In this document: piece by piece, positions 33,749 to 45,700 of the stretch
How the letters are laid out: each line of letters opens with the position of its first letter
Numbering within the stretch: position 1 is the stretch's first letter
Assembly: GCA_001662425.1 (NCBI GenBank)
Contig: BDDC01000102.1
Location: forward strand, 11,056-75,055
DNA: 64,000 nucleotides
Source: Chlamydomonas sphaeroides
Lineage: Eukaryota; Chlorophyta; Chlorophyceae; Chlamydomonadales; Chlamydomonadaceae
Direction of reading: 5' to 3'
Translations under genes and position numbers: made by a program
The notes under the pieces: model-generated
Database searches by the model: none
What the model was told of the DNA's origin: nothing
The model's input: only the letters and a program-made list of their open reading frames with translations

Positions 33749-34384
33749 CCGGCAACGCCTCAAACGGGGCAGCCTGAGCTACGGGACCCCCTCCTCGCCA
33801 AGGAACAACAGAAGAACGTAGCGACCCTGCAACACAGCACCTTCGTGCTGGGCCTCCAGGCGCTGAAGGCATACAGGTTGCGCGGAAGGAATCTACTACC
33901 GAAATGAACCTGGCTCCCAGTCGGCAAACAGTAAGAAAGCGTAAGCATGAGCAGGCACAACGACAAGCAGCAGCATCGTGCCGAATAGCACCGTCGCGCG
34001 TCACTTTCAACGTTATAAACGATTATTGTCAGGACGGGGTATTTGCAAGGGCTTCGCCCCGTTTTCTTCGGAAAGGGGCAAGCAAACCGCCAAGCGGGGT
34101 TGCGGCGGTGTTTGTCCTTCACAGCCAGGGAAGGCCAAGGACGGCTGCTAGTATGTGTTTCGCCGCTTCTGTGCCAGGCACTTGTAGCGCAGCTATCCTC
34201 TCACTCCGTAGTGTCCGGGCGCTTGAGCAGTGAGCTACAGTATCGCTTACGCAAGCTAGGCCCAGCGGGTCTAGAGCGGCCGCTGGCCCAGCTCGATATA
34301 GGCTCAAGCGCGTCGGGCAGCGCACCCCCCTACCACTGCACACATGTACGCACATCAGCGCGCAACCTGTGTTCACCCATCACG
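33749..34384 (+). other. Spacer between satellite and GC-rich repeat
   Basis: I see no gene, RNA or repeat structure that I can support here. Confidence 0.4.
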
Positions 34385-35262
34385 CCCACGGCCCAGTCGC
34401 CAGCCCCAGCAACAGGTTGTGTTGCGGCCCCGTCGCCAGCCCAGTTGCCGGGCCCCTGGGCGGCTGAGCCCCGTCGCGGCCCCCTGGGCCCCGTCGCGGC
34501 CTTGTCACGGCCTCGTCAGGGGTCGTATCTTCAATCGATGTGATTGATTTGATCAATTCCATTTGACTACAATCGGACCCTGATCGATACACTTACCGAT
34601 ATTAACATTGGGAATCGATGGCATGATCAATACCATGGAACGATCGTTTTTGCACGGGAAGGCATGGTGATCGACACCACGTCGTCGCGCCCGGATCGTG
34701 GCGGGGGGTGGGGTCGGGTAGTCGGACGGGGTAGGCATACGCACTAGGCACGCGGAAGGCCGTTTCCTGCCGGATGACCTCTACCCTCTAGGCGCAGCGA
34801 CCCCAGCAACATATAATGAAGACGCATGCACGCTTGGTGTTGACAGTAATCTTGTTTAATGCCTTGACACCCGCCAATTGATGGGACAGCCCGGATTCGA
34901 AACCTTTATCGACATCACTTCAATCGATAGGACACCCCGGTTTTGACACGTTGATCGACACCACGTCGATCGATCGGACACCGCCGATTTGACCCCTTAA
35001 TCGATACCACGGGTCGATAGGACGGTCCCTAAAACGGCGGGCGATCGATAGGCTTTCCAATACCCCCCAAAGTAAGATACGACCCCTGGGCCTCGTCACA
35101 GCCTCGACGCGGCCCCCTGGGCCCCGTCGCGGCCTCGTCACGGCCTCGTCGCGGCCTCGTCGCGGCCCCATCGGTCCCATGGCAGCCCCATCGGCGGCCC
35201 CGTCGCCGGCCCAGTTAGCGGCCCCGTTGCGGGCCCTGTCGCAGGCCCCGTCACCGTGCTTC
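34385..35262 (+). repeat. GC-rich degenerate repeat, interrupted by a MITE
   Basis: Short imperfect repeats built on GGCCCCGTCGC and GGCCTCGTCAC occupy 34385-34516 and 35089-35262. The element at 34517-35088 splits them, and the two halves read as one continuous array when it is removed. Confidence 0.7.
34517..35088. mobile_element. Non-autonomous hAT-type MITE (572 bp)
   Basis: Perfect 15-bp terminal inverted repeats: CAGGGGTCGTATCTT at 34517-34531 and its reverse complement at 35074-35088. The element is flanked by the 8-bp direct repeat GGCCTCGT (34509-34516 and 35089-35096). An 8-bp duplication and termini starting CAGGG are features of the hAT superfamily. The AT-richer interior has repeated ATCGATAGGAC-like motifs, possibly subterminal transposase sites, and no transposase frame. 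Caution: the flank is itself repetitive, so the duplication could be partly coincidental. Confidence 0.75.
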
Positions 35263-36687
35263 GTCACGGACCCAGGGGCGCGTTCCTGTCGCCACCCCGT
35301 TGCAGCAGCACTGGGTAGCCTCCGCTCCCTGTCGCTACCGTTGCGCCGCCCAAGGGGGGGGAAGAAGCGTCAGCCCCGTCGCCTTGCTTCGTCGCAGCCC
35401 TATGTGCCCAGCCGACACCGGCTGGGCACGCTTGCTGGCTCCACGCGTGCCGATCCAGCTGCGGCCGTGCCGGCTCCACGCGATACCCAGCCAGGGGCCA
35501 GCTAGAGGGCCGGCTTCGCGGTCCTGGACACGAGGGCTGCACTCGCATTCGGCTCGGGCCGCCTGAGGTGGGTCAAGGAATGAAGCGGCACATCCCGGAG
35601 CACCCTCGCAAAGGCTCGCAACCACTGGCAGGTGTGTGTTACCTGAGAAGGCACTGTTGCCATGTGGATGAGGGCCGCCGGGGGTGGTCTCGAGGGCGTG
35701 GGGATGGATGGGCCGGCTGGCAGCCACTGGCTATTGCCCTGTTGCTTGACGAGAGCCTGCCGCTCACGTCTTGCTGGTGCTCTGTTGTTGCATTGTGGAA
35801 GAACCACCAAAAGGACAAGGGGAGGGGGGCGCCCACCGAACAAATTGGTGCGGTTGTGGAACGCGCGGCGGTTGTGATTGCTGGACGGCTGGAGGAAGTG
35901 GGCACGCGCCAGACAGGCTGCTTCTGTGACGGACCGGATTGCGTCCGCATTATGATGGGGGTATGGGGTCGGGGGTGAAGGGCCGTGGTTGGGGCTGGGG
36001 TTGGAAAGCTGTAGGGTGTTGCGGGAGTGCATGCCGCATGGCCCTGGTGACGGACTCCGAGGGGTTCCCCAGCACCGAAATGTGTCGGCCGGTGGCCCCA
36101 AGGACCTCAGTTGTAAAGTGCCGTTGACCCTGCTGCGGCATCCCGGCTCTTCCAGCTCGCCGCCGGATGTTGACCTTCAGGCCTAATTGTCGAGGTTCAG
36201 TGACTTGGGTGGGCGGCTACGTTGCGGGCAGGGGGGCCACCCCTGGTTGCGGGTACGGCCGGAGGCTGGGCGTGACAAGCAAAAGGCGCGGGGGTAGGCT
36301 GTGTGTCGTGCGGTACGCAAGGGTGACGACCGCGTGCATCACAGCTTTTCTTCACCTAGTAGCATACATCGGATGGGGGCATCAGCGGGTCGCCAGGAGC
36401 AGGAAGGACCGCAGGAAAGGTTAACTCAGCAGGTGGCCCTGGTACGGACAAGTCTGCGTCCGGCCGTCATACGCCCTGCGCAAAGTACGCCATGACGGCT
36501 TCTCGAAGGCTGTCAATCTGACTGGGAATCCGTCCGACGACTATTGAATCGATATCATCATGTCACTTTTGCAATACTTTGACCGAAACCCACGCTCATA
36601 CCGTTGACGTAGCGTTTACCTATTGACTTGTGACGAAGTTGACTGCACTGACCATCGACAACTTGCGTTTGAGCGTTTCGTTCTGCA
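35263..36687 (+). other. Spacer upstream of giant gene copy 2
   Basis: No recognisable gene. Sequence becomes less GC-rich from about 36500, as expected for the promoter side of the gene starting at 36792. Confidence 0.45.
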
Positions 36688-36709
36688 GGGCGGCCCGTCG
36701 CGGCCGTCC
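36688..36709 (+). promoter_or_regulatory. Upstream dyad motif, copy 2 counterpart
   Basis: GGGCGGCCC and GGCCGTCC half-sites lie 104 bp before the ATG at 36792, matching the motif 103 bp before the copy 1 ATG. Confidence 0.45.
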
Positions 36710-36791
36710 CTAACAACACTATTGATATCAACCTCAACGATAGGCTTCAACAGTTAGCGGGCCTTAAGGTCGGGACCTGAGAGATAGCAGA

Positions 36792-39700
36792 ATGGGACAA
36801 GAAGATGACGAAACCGGAAGCCAGCGCAGCGGCGGAGGGAGCCAGCGCAGCGGAACATCTGGAGGCACCTCCGGGGCTGGTTCCGAGACGTCAAGCCAGC
36901 GTTCAGACGCTAAATTCTTGCGACTCCGCGACAAGTGCGTTCTTAACGCGGTTTCGGGCACACCAGCGCGTGGGATGATTGTTTCGCTGCCTAGGATACT
37001 CGTAGGCGTAGGGGGCCTGTGTTGCCGACCGAACCAGTTGCGGTGGCGTAGCTGTTGTTTGGTTGACTTTTTACATAACTCACCACGTCTAGGTCACCGC
37101 ATGTGCAGGGCTGCAGAGCGCGATGAGGGTGATCTGCTGGAGCAGAAGCGCAGCGTGCAGGATGGCATCTTCTCTTGTGAGCCTAGGCACAGGCGTGCCC
37201 TGGGCTGACGGCGGACGCATGAATGGGAATTGAAGACGCCTTGATAGGAGGGGCCGGTGCCAGCTGCGGGCGCGGGGGAGTATAATGGAAGGGGCACAAC
37301 GGGGTTCGGGGAGAGGGGAGCGAGAAGAGGCGCGGTGCTAGACCAGCCAGGTGCCTCTCACGTCAACCTTTTCCTGGCACAGGCATGTACACGCTGGTGC
37401 GCCAGTCCGCTCTCAGCAGCTGGAAGTTCGCGGTACTGAAAGTGCTGCTGGAAGGCCTGGTGAGTGGGGACGGCTTGGGTGCTTGTTGCGGGTGCGTGCT
37501 GGCTAGCTGGGGCACCCATGGCACCAAGCCACAACAACAGCCATGATAGCGGGAGGCAGTGGGCTCACACCTGCGGCCGCGCACACAGCAGAGCGCGCAC
37601 GTTGCCCGTGACGCTTGCGCCGTGCCCCTCTGTCCCCAGGTAGGAGTGAGCTTGTATGTACACAGCCAGCGGCCACCTCATAGCCACGGCATAATCTCTC
37701 TCTCTCACGGCACACGTTGCTGTTTATACTTTGTACCGTGCCCCTGCGCTCGTAGATGGGCTTCATCGTCGTCTTCAACCCATCAGTGGAGGAGTGGGTC
37801 ATCAACACCAACAACCCTGGTGCGTGCGGCGGCACCATGGGAGCAGCCTTAAATTGTCCGCTGAGTCGGGGGGCGCTACCCCTTGGAGTGCGATTGCTCT
37901 GGGATGGCACTGCCATCAGCAGCAGCCCTCCCGTCATCGCCTGGTTCCTGGCCCCGCGTATGTAACTTATTCCCCTCTGCATCGCAGTCTGGCAAATTGT
38001 CCGCTGGACCGTGTGGCGCTCGCCCATCATGCGCCTGTACGGCTACAATACCTATGTGGGTCGAGCATTCTGGAGCCCCTTTGTGCGCCGTCAGCCCCTG
38101 TGCCGCCGTACCAAGCGAGCAGTCCGCGCTGCCAAGCTAGAGAGGATGCAGCTAGCTAGCCCAGCGTTGCGAGCGGGCAACCAAGTAACACAGGGCGAAC
38201 ATGACACATGCACGCTAGCTATCACGGTCGTGGATTGCTTACAGCAGGCCGGCTGTCGCCAGACTTGCATGCTGTGCCGTTCCTGCCATCTGCCAAGCAA
38301 AAGCATGGGCCTGCATGGCCGCCGGCTGCTGTTGGGTGGACAGAGCCGCACCAGCCGTTGGCGCACACGACATTCCTTGCTGGCTGGTTCGCCACCCCGC
38401 CAGCTACGTGTTGCCTTCACCGACTACACCGACACAGCAACCCACATGATCCGCACCCCCGCCTTGCCTCCGCTAGCTCCTCTGCTGGTGTCGCCCGCTC
38501 GATGACCCACATGGGAAATTGCTCCCCACCACAGCTCCCCTTCATTCCCTCACTTGCTTGCCTCCCCTGCTGCCCGCCCCCAGATCCTGGTTATGTACCT
38601 GATGGCCGCTGTGGTGCTGGTGTCGGTGCTGGGGCTGGTGGGTCTCACGCTGGCCATGCGGAGGCAGGAGCAGTCCAAGTGGCTGCGCACCGCGGCTGTG
38701 GTGCTGCACATCCTGTACGACGGTACGGCAGGGCCGGCGGGGCCTCAGGATGGAGGAGTTGACGGAGGGCAGCTGTTGCAATAGCCGCACAATCGACGTG
38801 TCGCCTTCAGTTCGCTGCGTGTGGAGCCTGCATCTGCCATGCACGCACATGCCTTTCGACCTGCACTCCAGCCCTCTGCCACTGCGACCCTGCTGCCCAT
38901 ACCTGCCTTTCCTTACAGTGGTCTTCATGATGTTCTACGTCTCTTTCTTCGGTGAGTGCCTTGTCTTGGTCTGGATGGGAAGTGCCCGTGTAGCCCGTGG
39001 TCGTTTGGCCTGCCCAGGGGGAAACAACAGGCTTGGCTTGCTTCACCTGCCTATGGGGCCCTGGTCTGCAGACTATTTTGTCTTCACGGCAAACTGTCAC
39101 TTTGGAACTGAGGCGCCCCATCATGTGTACTTTGAGGACGTCAGTGAGTGTGCAGCAGGAACATGCAGGAAGGGGCGGTGTTTGCATTGTGTGCATCTTA
39201 GTTTTGCGCCTGGGCAGGCGGTTAGGGCTGGCCACACAGGTAGCCCGCCCAAGCCTGCTCATTTCTGCTGTGACACACCCGCCGTAATCCTGCAGCACCA
39301 CGCACACTATACGTTTCATTAGTCACGCACCTACTGCCCTTCGATTGAGTTCCACCTCATGTTCCGGCCTCCCACCCTCCCTCCGCAGTGTGCCTCTCCA
39401 TGCCCCACATCCTGCACATGCTCGTGGCGTGCATCACGGCGGTCGTGTTCTTCTGCATCACCGCGCTCATGGTGATTGCCTCGTGCGACCTCAACCCCGT
39501 GTCCAAGGGTTACCTGGCCTCGCCCGCGGCCATCACACGGCTCAAGATCCTGTGTGCCAAGGCGGCGTACATCATCATAGCAGACGACCTGCAGAGCTGG
39601 GCCAAGCTGCAGGCCGTTCTTGTGGTGATATGTGTCGCCCTGATTGCGTGGTGGAACTTCCGCACGGTGAGCACTCGCTGGTAGCTAGGAACTGATAACC

Positions 39701-42700
39701 ATACCCAGCAGCTAGCACCAGCGTTGGAAGCAAGCTGTTTGCTGCCTGTGACCAGCTTGCAAACAAACCGCATAGCATGGGTGTGGACCAGCATACAGCA
39801 ACACCAGGTTCAGGCGGGATGGAATCACTGCAGGCCCAGATGCGCAGATAGGAGTGCGCCTACCTGCAGGCTCGGCCGACCACGCACAGCTTAAAATGTC
39901 GTGGCGCATTCGTGCCCTCCTCCCGCAGCTGCCATTCTACCGCGGCCCTATCAACGTTGTGTGGTAAGGCATGCGGGAACCTGCTGGGCCTGCTGAGGGG
40001 ACATTACTTTGACCAGACGTAGACGTAGCATAGGTCTTGGTGGATACATGCAGGGTGCACCTCATGGTTACGCCCAGCAATAGGTCTTGGCCCTTGCCTG
40101 CTGGTCTAGTTGGCCCCGCTCCACCCTACGTACCTGCTGGCTGGTGCGTGTATGTCACGCAGTAAGTCCCCGCTCTACCCGGCGGCCCCATGTACACATG
40201 CAGGTGCTCGATGTGGTGCGGCATCTTGTACACCGCGCTCCTGCTGTGCTACCTGGTCTTTGACCACGACCAGTCCGAGCATAACCGGAGAGACGGCACC
40301 CTGGTACGTATCCTCCCATGCCTGCCCAGCCCTGAGCGTGCAGCAGTCGGCGCCGGCAGGGCCCTGCCAGGCCCTGCGGTGTAACCACCGGCGGTGCCCT
40401 GCCTGCTAGCTGCTGGCAACATGTGTGCCTGAGCTACCCTCGTATGTGTTGCCCGCTGCTGCAACCCGCACTCCCACAGTACGTCCTGTACGGCATCTTC
40501 CCCGTCATCTTTGGGTCACAAATTGTCTGCGCCATCCACGTGTGGTGGGCTGCTCGCCCCGCAAAGAAGTTTGTCAACCTGGACCCCGGAGTAAAGATCC
40601 AGAGAGTCCACAAGTTCGAGAGCGCCATGGAGGTGCGTACGGCGGGGCACACACACACATATATTGATATCATGCGAGTATTTGTGCCCCCTGTCTATAC
40701 ACAGCCAATAATCATGGCAGCCAGGTGGCACTTTGCTGGCGCGGACAGAGGCACCACTGCGGCAACCACTGACCTGGAGCCTGGAAGGGCTAGCCTGTGC
40801 CTGTCATGTCATGTCACCGCAGTCTATTTCCCTGCTGCCACAGGTGGAGCTGCTGTCTCGTGTTATGCGCAATTATGATGCCGACGGTGTTGTGCTTGAG
40901 GAGGCTGCAGATCTTGGCGAGGCTATCATCAAGGTGCGTTGAGCTTGGCCGGTGCCTGATAATATGCAGTGGTGCCGAGTCGCTCGGGGCTAGCCATTGT
41001 GCCTGTGTATCCGTGCTGGGAATGCTAGCTTACATTAGCTGCTCGCTGGGTGCGCCTCCCCCATCATTACGCAGGCCGGCATGCAAGTCTTCCCAAACAG
41101 CCCCACCCTCATGATTTTGTACGCCAATGTGAGCCGGATTAGTTGGGGCATCGACAATAGAGCGCCAAGGGTGTGCATGTTGCACGCGGGGAACCAGGAA
41201 GGGCACCGGGCAGGGCCGTAACGAACAGGGTAGCAGCCGAGCAGCCCTACCTCCTTACATCACGGCGAGTCAAGCTGTATCTCTGTTTCTATTTCTATCA
41301 ACAGCCGTGCGGCTGCTGGCCCACAGTGCGCCTTGCTTGCTACCAGAGCCCTGTGCTGAACGCAACGCTGCCCGCCTAGTCTGCTGCCCCAACAAACGCT
41401 GCCCGCAGTTCCTGCTGGAGGTGCGGAAGGACGGCCCCGCGAGCCGCACGCAGCTGCAGCTGGCATCCAAGCACTCGCCGTCGCTCATTGAGCGGTACCA
41501 GGTGAGGAGGGCGGCAGCTGCTGCCAGGGCTCGAGCAGCACGCACCCTGCGCTCCATTGTTGTGTAGAGGGATGAGTGCCACCCACCCCAACAGCGCCTT
41601 GTGGGCTGTCCACTTCTCCTGACCCTGCTGCGCACCAAAGCCAGCCATCTATCACCGCCCTGTATGTCAAGCGACATGTGTGGCCCACCTGCCTCGCCCA
41701 ACCGCCCAGATCTTTTGCACGGGCGAGGCCTCAAAGCGCCTCAAGGACAGCCAGGACGGCGGCATGGACCTGCAGGCCTACATCGAGTTTAGGAGGAACT
41801 TCAGGCACGTGGTTTTGCCTGCTGCTTGCAACAATGCCGGGTCGCTGGCTGCTGGCTTGCACACTGCCGGCGCGATGCAAATAATAAGTAGAAATAGAAA
41901 TAGATTTACGGTCAGCTTGACTCGCTGTGACTCAAGGACGTAGGGCGATCAGGAGGGCCGAAGCCCCCTGCGCGCCCTGCCCCCTGCCTGGGGCGCAATG
42001 CACCCAAACCAGCGTACTGGACCACGCTCGCTCCCGCCCAGGCACCCGCCCAACCTCAGCACTCGGCCCTGCGCCCTCCGACTCTGGGACCTGAACCCCC
42101 ACCAGATCACCTAGCTGGATGGCACGCGCTGCCGGAAATTGATGCATGGCCTGCTGCCTTTCGTGGCCGTGACGTTGCTTTGCCAAGCCGTGGCGCCCCT
42201 TCTCCTCCCTGCCCCACAGGGCCGTGCTCCATGTGCACAAGGAGGTCCTGCTGCTGCAGTCGGAGCTGTGGGCGCTGATGCTCCGGTCCACTGTCCGTGT
42301 TGCTGAGGCCGACAAGGCACTCGATGCGCTGGAGGACGCCACGGCACGTGCGTACCAGGTCTACAAGAGGTGCGCTGCAGATGCGTGCTGGGAAGAGCGG
42401 CGAGCCGCCAGCTGTGTCAAAACTGAACAGGGGTTCCTCCGAGACTCGTTGCGTGGTACCGTAGTGCTTGCCGATCTGAACTATTCATTGCTGGCGCGGA
42501 TGTGAAATGGGGGCATCTTGATGCGCGGGGAGCAATGGGCCAGAAAAGCACAGTGTCAGCAAGCTGCTGTCATTTACTCATGAAATAGAAATAGAAATAG
42601 ATGTACAGTACGGCGAGCTTGACTCGCCGTGATTTAGGGAGGTAGGGTTTGCTCATGGGTAGGCACATGTCAGTACCGCCATCCTCCAATGCGCCTTAGC

Positions 42701-45700
42701 GGAAGCCCCCCAGTAAAGTCAGGGGCCACCGGGAGTCGAGAGCCAAAATGCAAGTAGCTTGATATTTTACTAGCGTTAAACCCTTGGCAGTTACGATAGC
42801 TGCACTACCGACGGTATGAACCCGAATCACGGCCACCAGTCCGTCCACCATCATTCTTACTTGCTGCTTTCGTTCCCGCAGGGTGCTTGAGCGATACCCC
42901 ACCAACGGCAAGCTCCTTCGCTGCTACGGCAAGTTCCTGGAGGACGTCAAGCACGACCCCGTGGCGGCGTCCCGGGCCTACGCAGAGGCCAGCCGCAACG
43001 GTGGTGGCGATGCCATTATGAACCTTGACCTGAGCGCGGTGCAGGTGGGCGCTTGTCTGCTACAAGTTGAAAGCAAAGCAGTTCGTGGCTGCAACACGCA
43101 CATGAGCAGACGGGAAGGCACAGGGCCGTAGTCATGCCGAGTCTTTCTGTTTGTATCGACCCCTCTGCCCTGTTCCTCAGGGTGCTACCGACAAGCCCGA
43201 CTTCCTGACGGGCATGTCCATGGAGGACGACGCTGTCATCGTCATAAACGCCGAAGGAGTCATCATGATGGTCTCAAATGTGAGACGTCGGGCTAGATGT
43301 CGTACCATGAGGCTATTGAGACGGGCGGGCGGGCCAGGGCTGCGGCGCGTCCCCTTGTTTGATGCAAAATTTCTTGTTCCTACTGAGCGAGCATTTGATT
43401 TTTCCCTGCCGCCGCATACCTGCAGGCCGTCCAGAGCGTATTTGGCTACCCAAAGGCTGAGCTGGAGGGCGCCAATGTAGCCATGCTGATGCCGCAGCCC
43501 TTCAGCCAGCGCCACGCGGGCTACCTGCAGCGTTACACGGCCGGTGGGGAGCCCCACATCCTGGACACTGTGCGGGAGGTGGTGGCGCTACACAAGGTGA
43601 GGCCCCGCCGGCCTGTGCAGAGCAGGCAAGAAGACAGGCGCACCGGAAAATGATGAGCATAGGAGATGGGATACAATGCGCAGAGGTTTGCTTGCCGAGC
43701 TGGTTGATTGGGCTGTGTTGTCTCCGTCCGGACCTGGACCTCTTGCCCTTCCGCGGGAATGTGGGCCGGCATCGCATTCGTAGCCATCTACCCTGATGTG
43801 AGCTGCACAACGCATTTTTTGTGTCCCAGGAGCGCTACGTGTTCCCTATGGCGCTCTGCGTCACCAAGATGTCGGGCACCGGCACTGACAGGTGAGGTCA
43901 AGCAAGCACAATCTTGCCAGGCGTGTGGCCCGTGCATAGATAGGTAGCCAGCACATGTACACCCCTCATGCAAACCCCGCTGCCTTACTCCTCCCTTATA
44001 TATCTGAACAGCGTCTTCCTGGGCGTGGCGAGGCCCCTGCCCTCCAATGTGCTGACCACACGCGCCTGGCTGGCACCCAACGGCGTCTTCCTGTGCGGCG
44101 ACCAGCAGTTCGCGTCCATGTGCGGCGTCAACGAGAGCGACCTGGTGCGTCACGTGCGTGCGCACCTGGTGCGCACCTGGTGCGTGCGGCATCTCGAGTG
44201 TGATCAGCACTACCTCAATCAGGACCAGCAGCGACTCCCGTTATCCAGGCACTTTTTATATGGATGCCGTATGCAAGCAATGTAGTACATTCCAAGCCAA
44301 GTTAGAGCCATACATGTCTGCCTCTGCCGTGACCGCGGGACAAGGCTGGGAGCTTAGCAGCACGACGACCAAGCAGCCTCCTGCCCCTCCCACCGTACTG
44401 TGGGTGGTTCCTGCCTGCTGCCTGCTGCCGCAGGTTGGCCGCCCGCTGGCCTCGATGGTAGAGGACCAGCCTGCTGAGGTGGAGGCGCTGCTGGAGCGAT
44501 TCCACGAGGCCTCGGCGGCTGACCTGGCTGCCGGCGTCATGACAACCACACTGCTGCTCAAGCACCGCTACCTAGACCCCGTGCCAGTGAACGTCACGAT
44601 TGGCCTGGCGGGTGCGCAGGGTACTGCTGCTGCTGTGGCAGCCGGCTTGGCGGCAAACCACACGCCTTTGCGGGCAAGCCCAGCTCGGGCACAAGGCTCC
44701 TGGGATTGGCGCTGTGGCCTCGAAGACCTTAATCCAGGATCATGCCCTGCTTCCTTGTCCAACGGTGTCCTGCGTGCCATGCCCGCAGGCACAGACGGCC
44801 AGCGCATCGTGGTGCTCAACTGCCACCGTACCGATGGCCTTGACGGCAACATCATGGTGGTCGACACCCACATGAAGCTGCGCTTCGTGTCTTGCACCAT
44901 GGCTACGCTGCTTGGCTACCCCATGCGCAAGCTCGCCACCATGCGCCTCGACCAGCTGCTGCCGCCACCCTACAACACCATGCACGCCAAGTGGCTCAAG
45001 GTGCGGCGAACTAACAGCAGGGCCATCGATGGGCCAGCTCGCTTGCTGTCCCCGACTGCTCCACACACGCACATATGCCTGGCGGCGCATGCTAGCGAGT
45101 TCGTTGCCATGGATAGCCTCTGGGCATGCATCAACCTGTGTGCCCCATCGCCACTTGCCCTTGCCCTTGTCCCCCATTCACCCAGGACGCACCATTGGTC
45201 GTGCCGGCCACTTCTTGCCGGGCCAACAAGGTCGTCTACCTGCTCAATGAGAACGGTAGCACGGTGCCCGTGCGGATCAAGATCAAGCAGGCGGCCACCT
45301 CTGCTACAGACCTGGCCATGAGCCTCTTCGTCATCGAGGTAAGCTGTTGGGCCTATCTACTGGTTTGGGGCACGGGATTAGTCCCGCCGCGCCGCCACGA
45401 TAGTACTGAGGCTTCCTTGCTCGCTGCAATCCTTCATCTACCTATAGGTTGAGAAGGTCACTAATGAGGCCGTGCTCGATGAGAAGCGCATGGTGCTGAC
45501 AGTCAACTTCAGCGGTCACGTGGTCTCGGTCAGCGACCCCGACTCAAGCCTGTTCGACTTCCGTGCGGCGGACCTCCTTGGCACCAGCCTCTGCGACTCA
45601 GTCGACATCTTCCAGGAGGTGCGCCCACACAACATTATGCCAGGGGCACGCAGGGAATTTAATGATCGGTGCGGCACATCAGTTATGCGCGTCACATGTA

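Noticed and set aside
28200..34100. LTRs flanking the retroelement remnant
   Set aside because: I compared both flanks and found no convincing direct repeat; a self-dot-plot would settle it.
34880..34905. tRNA B-box-like GGTTTCGAATCC on the minus strand
   Set aside because: No matching A box, acceptor stem or cloverleaf; it lies inside the MITE.
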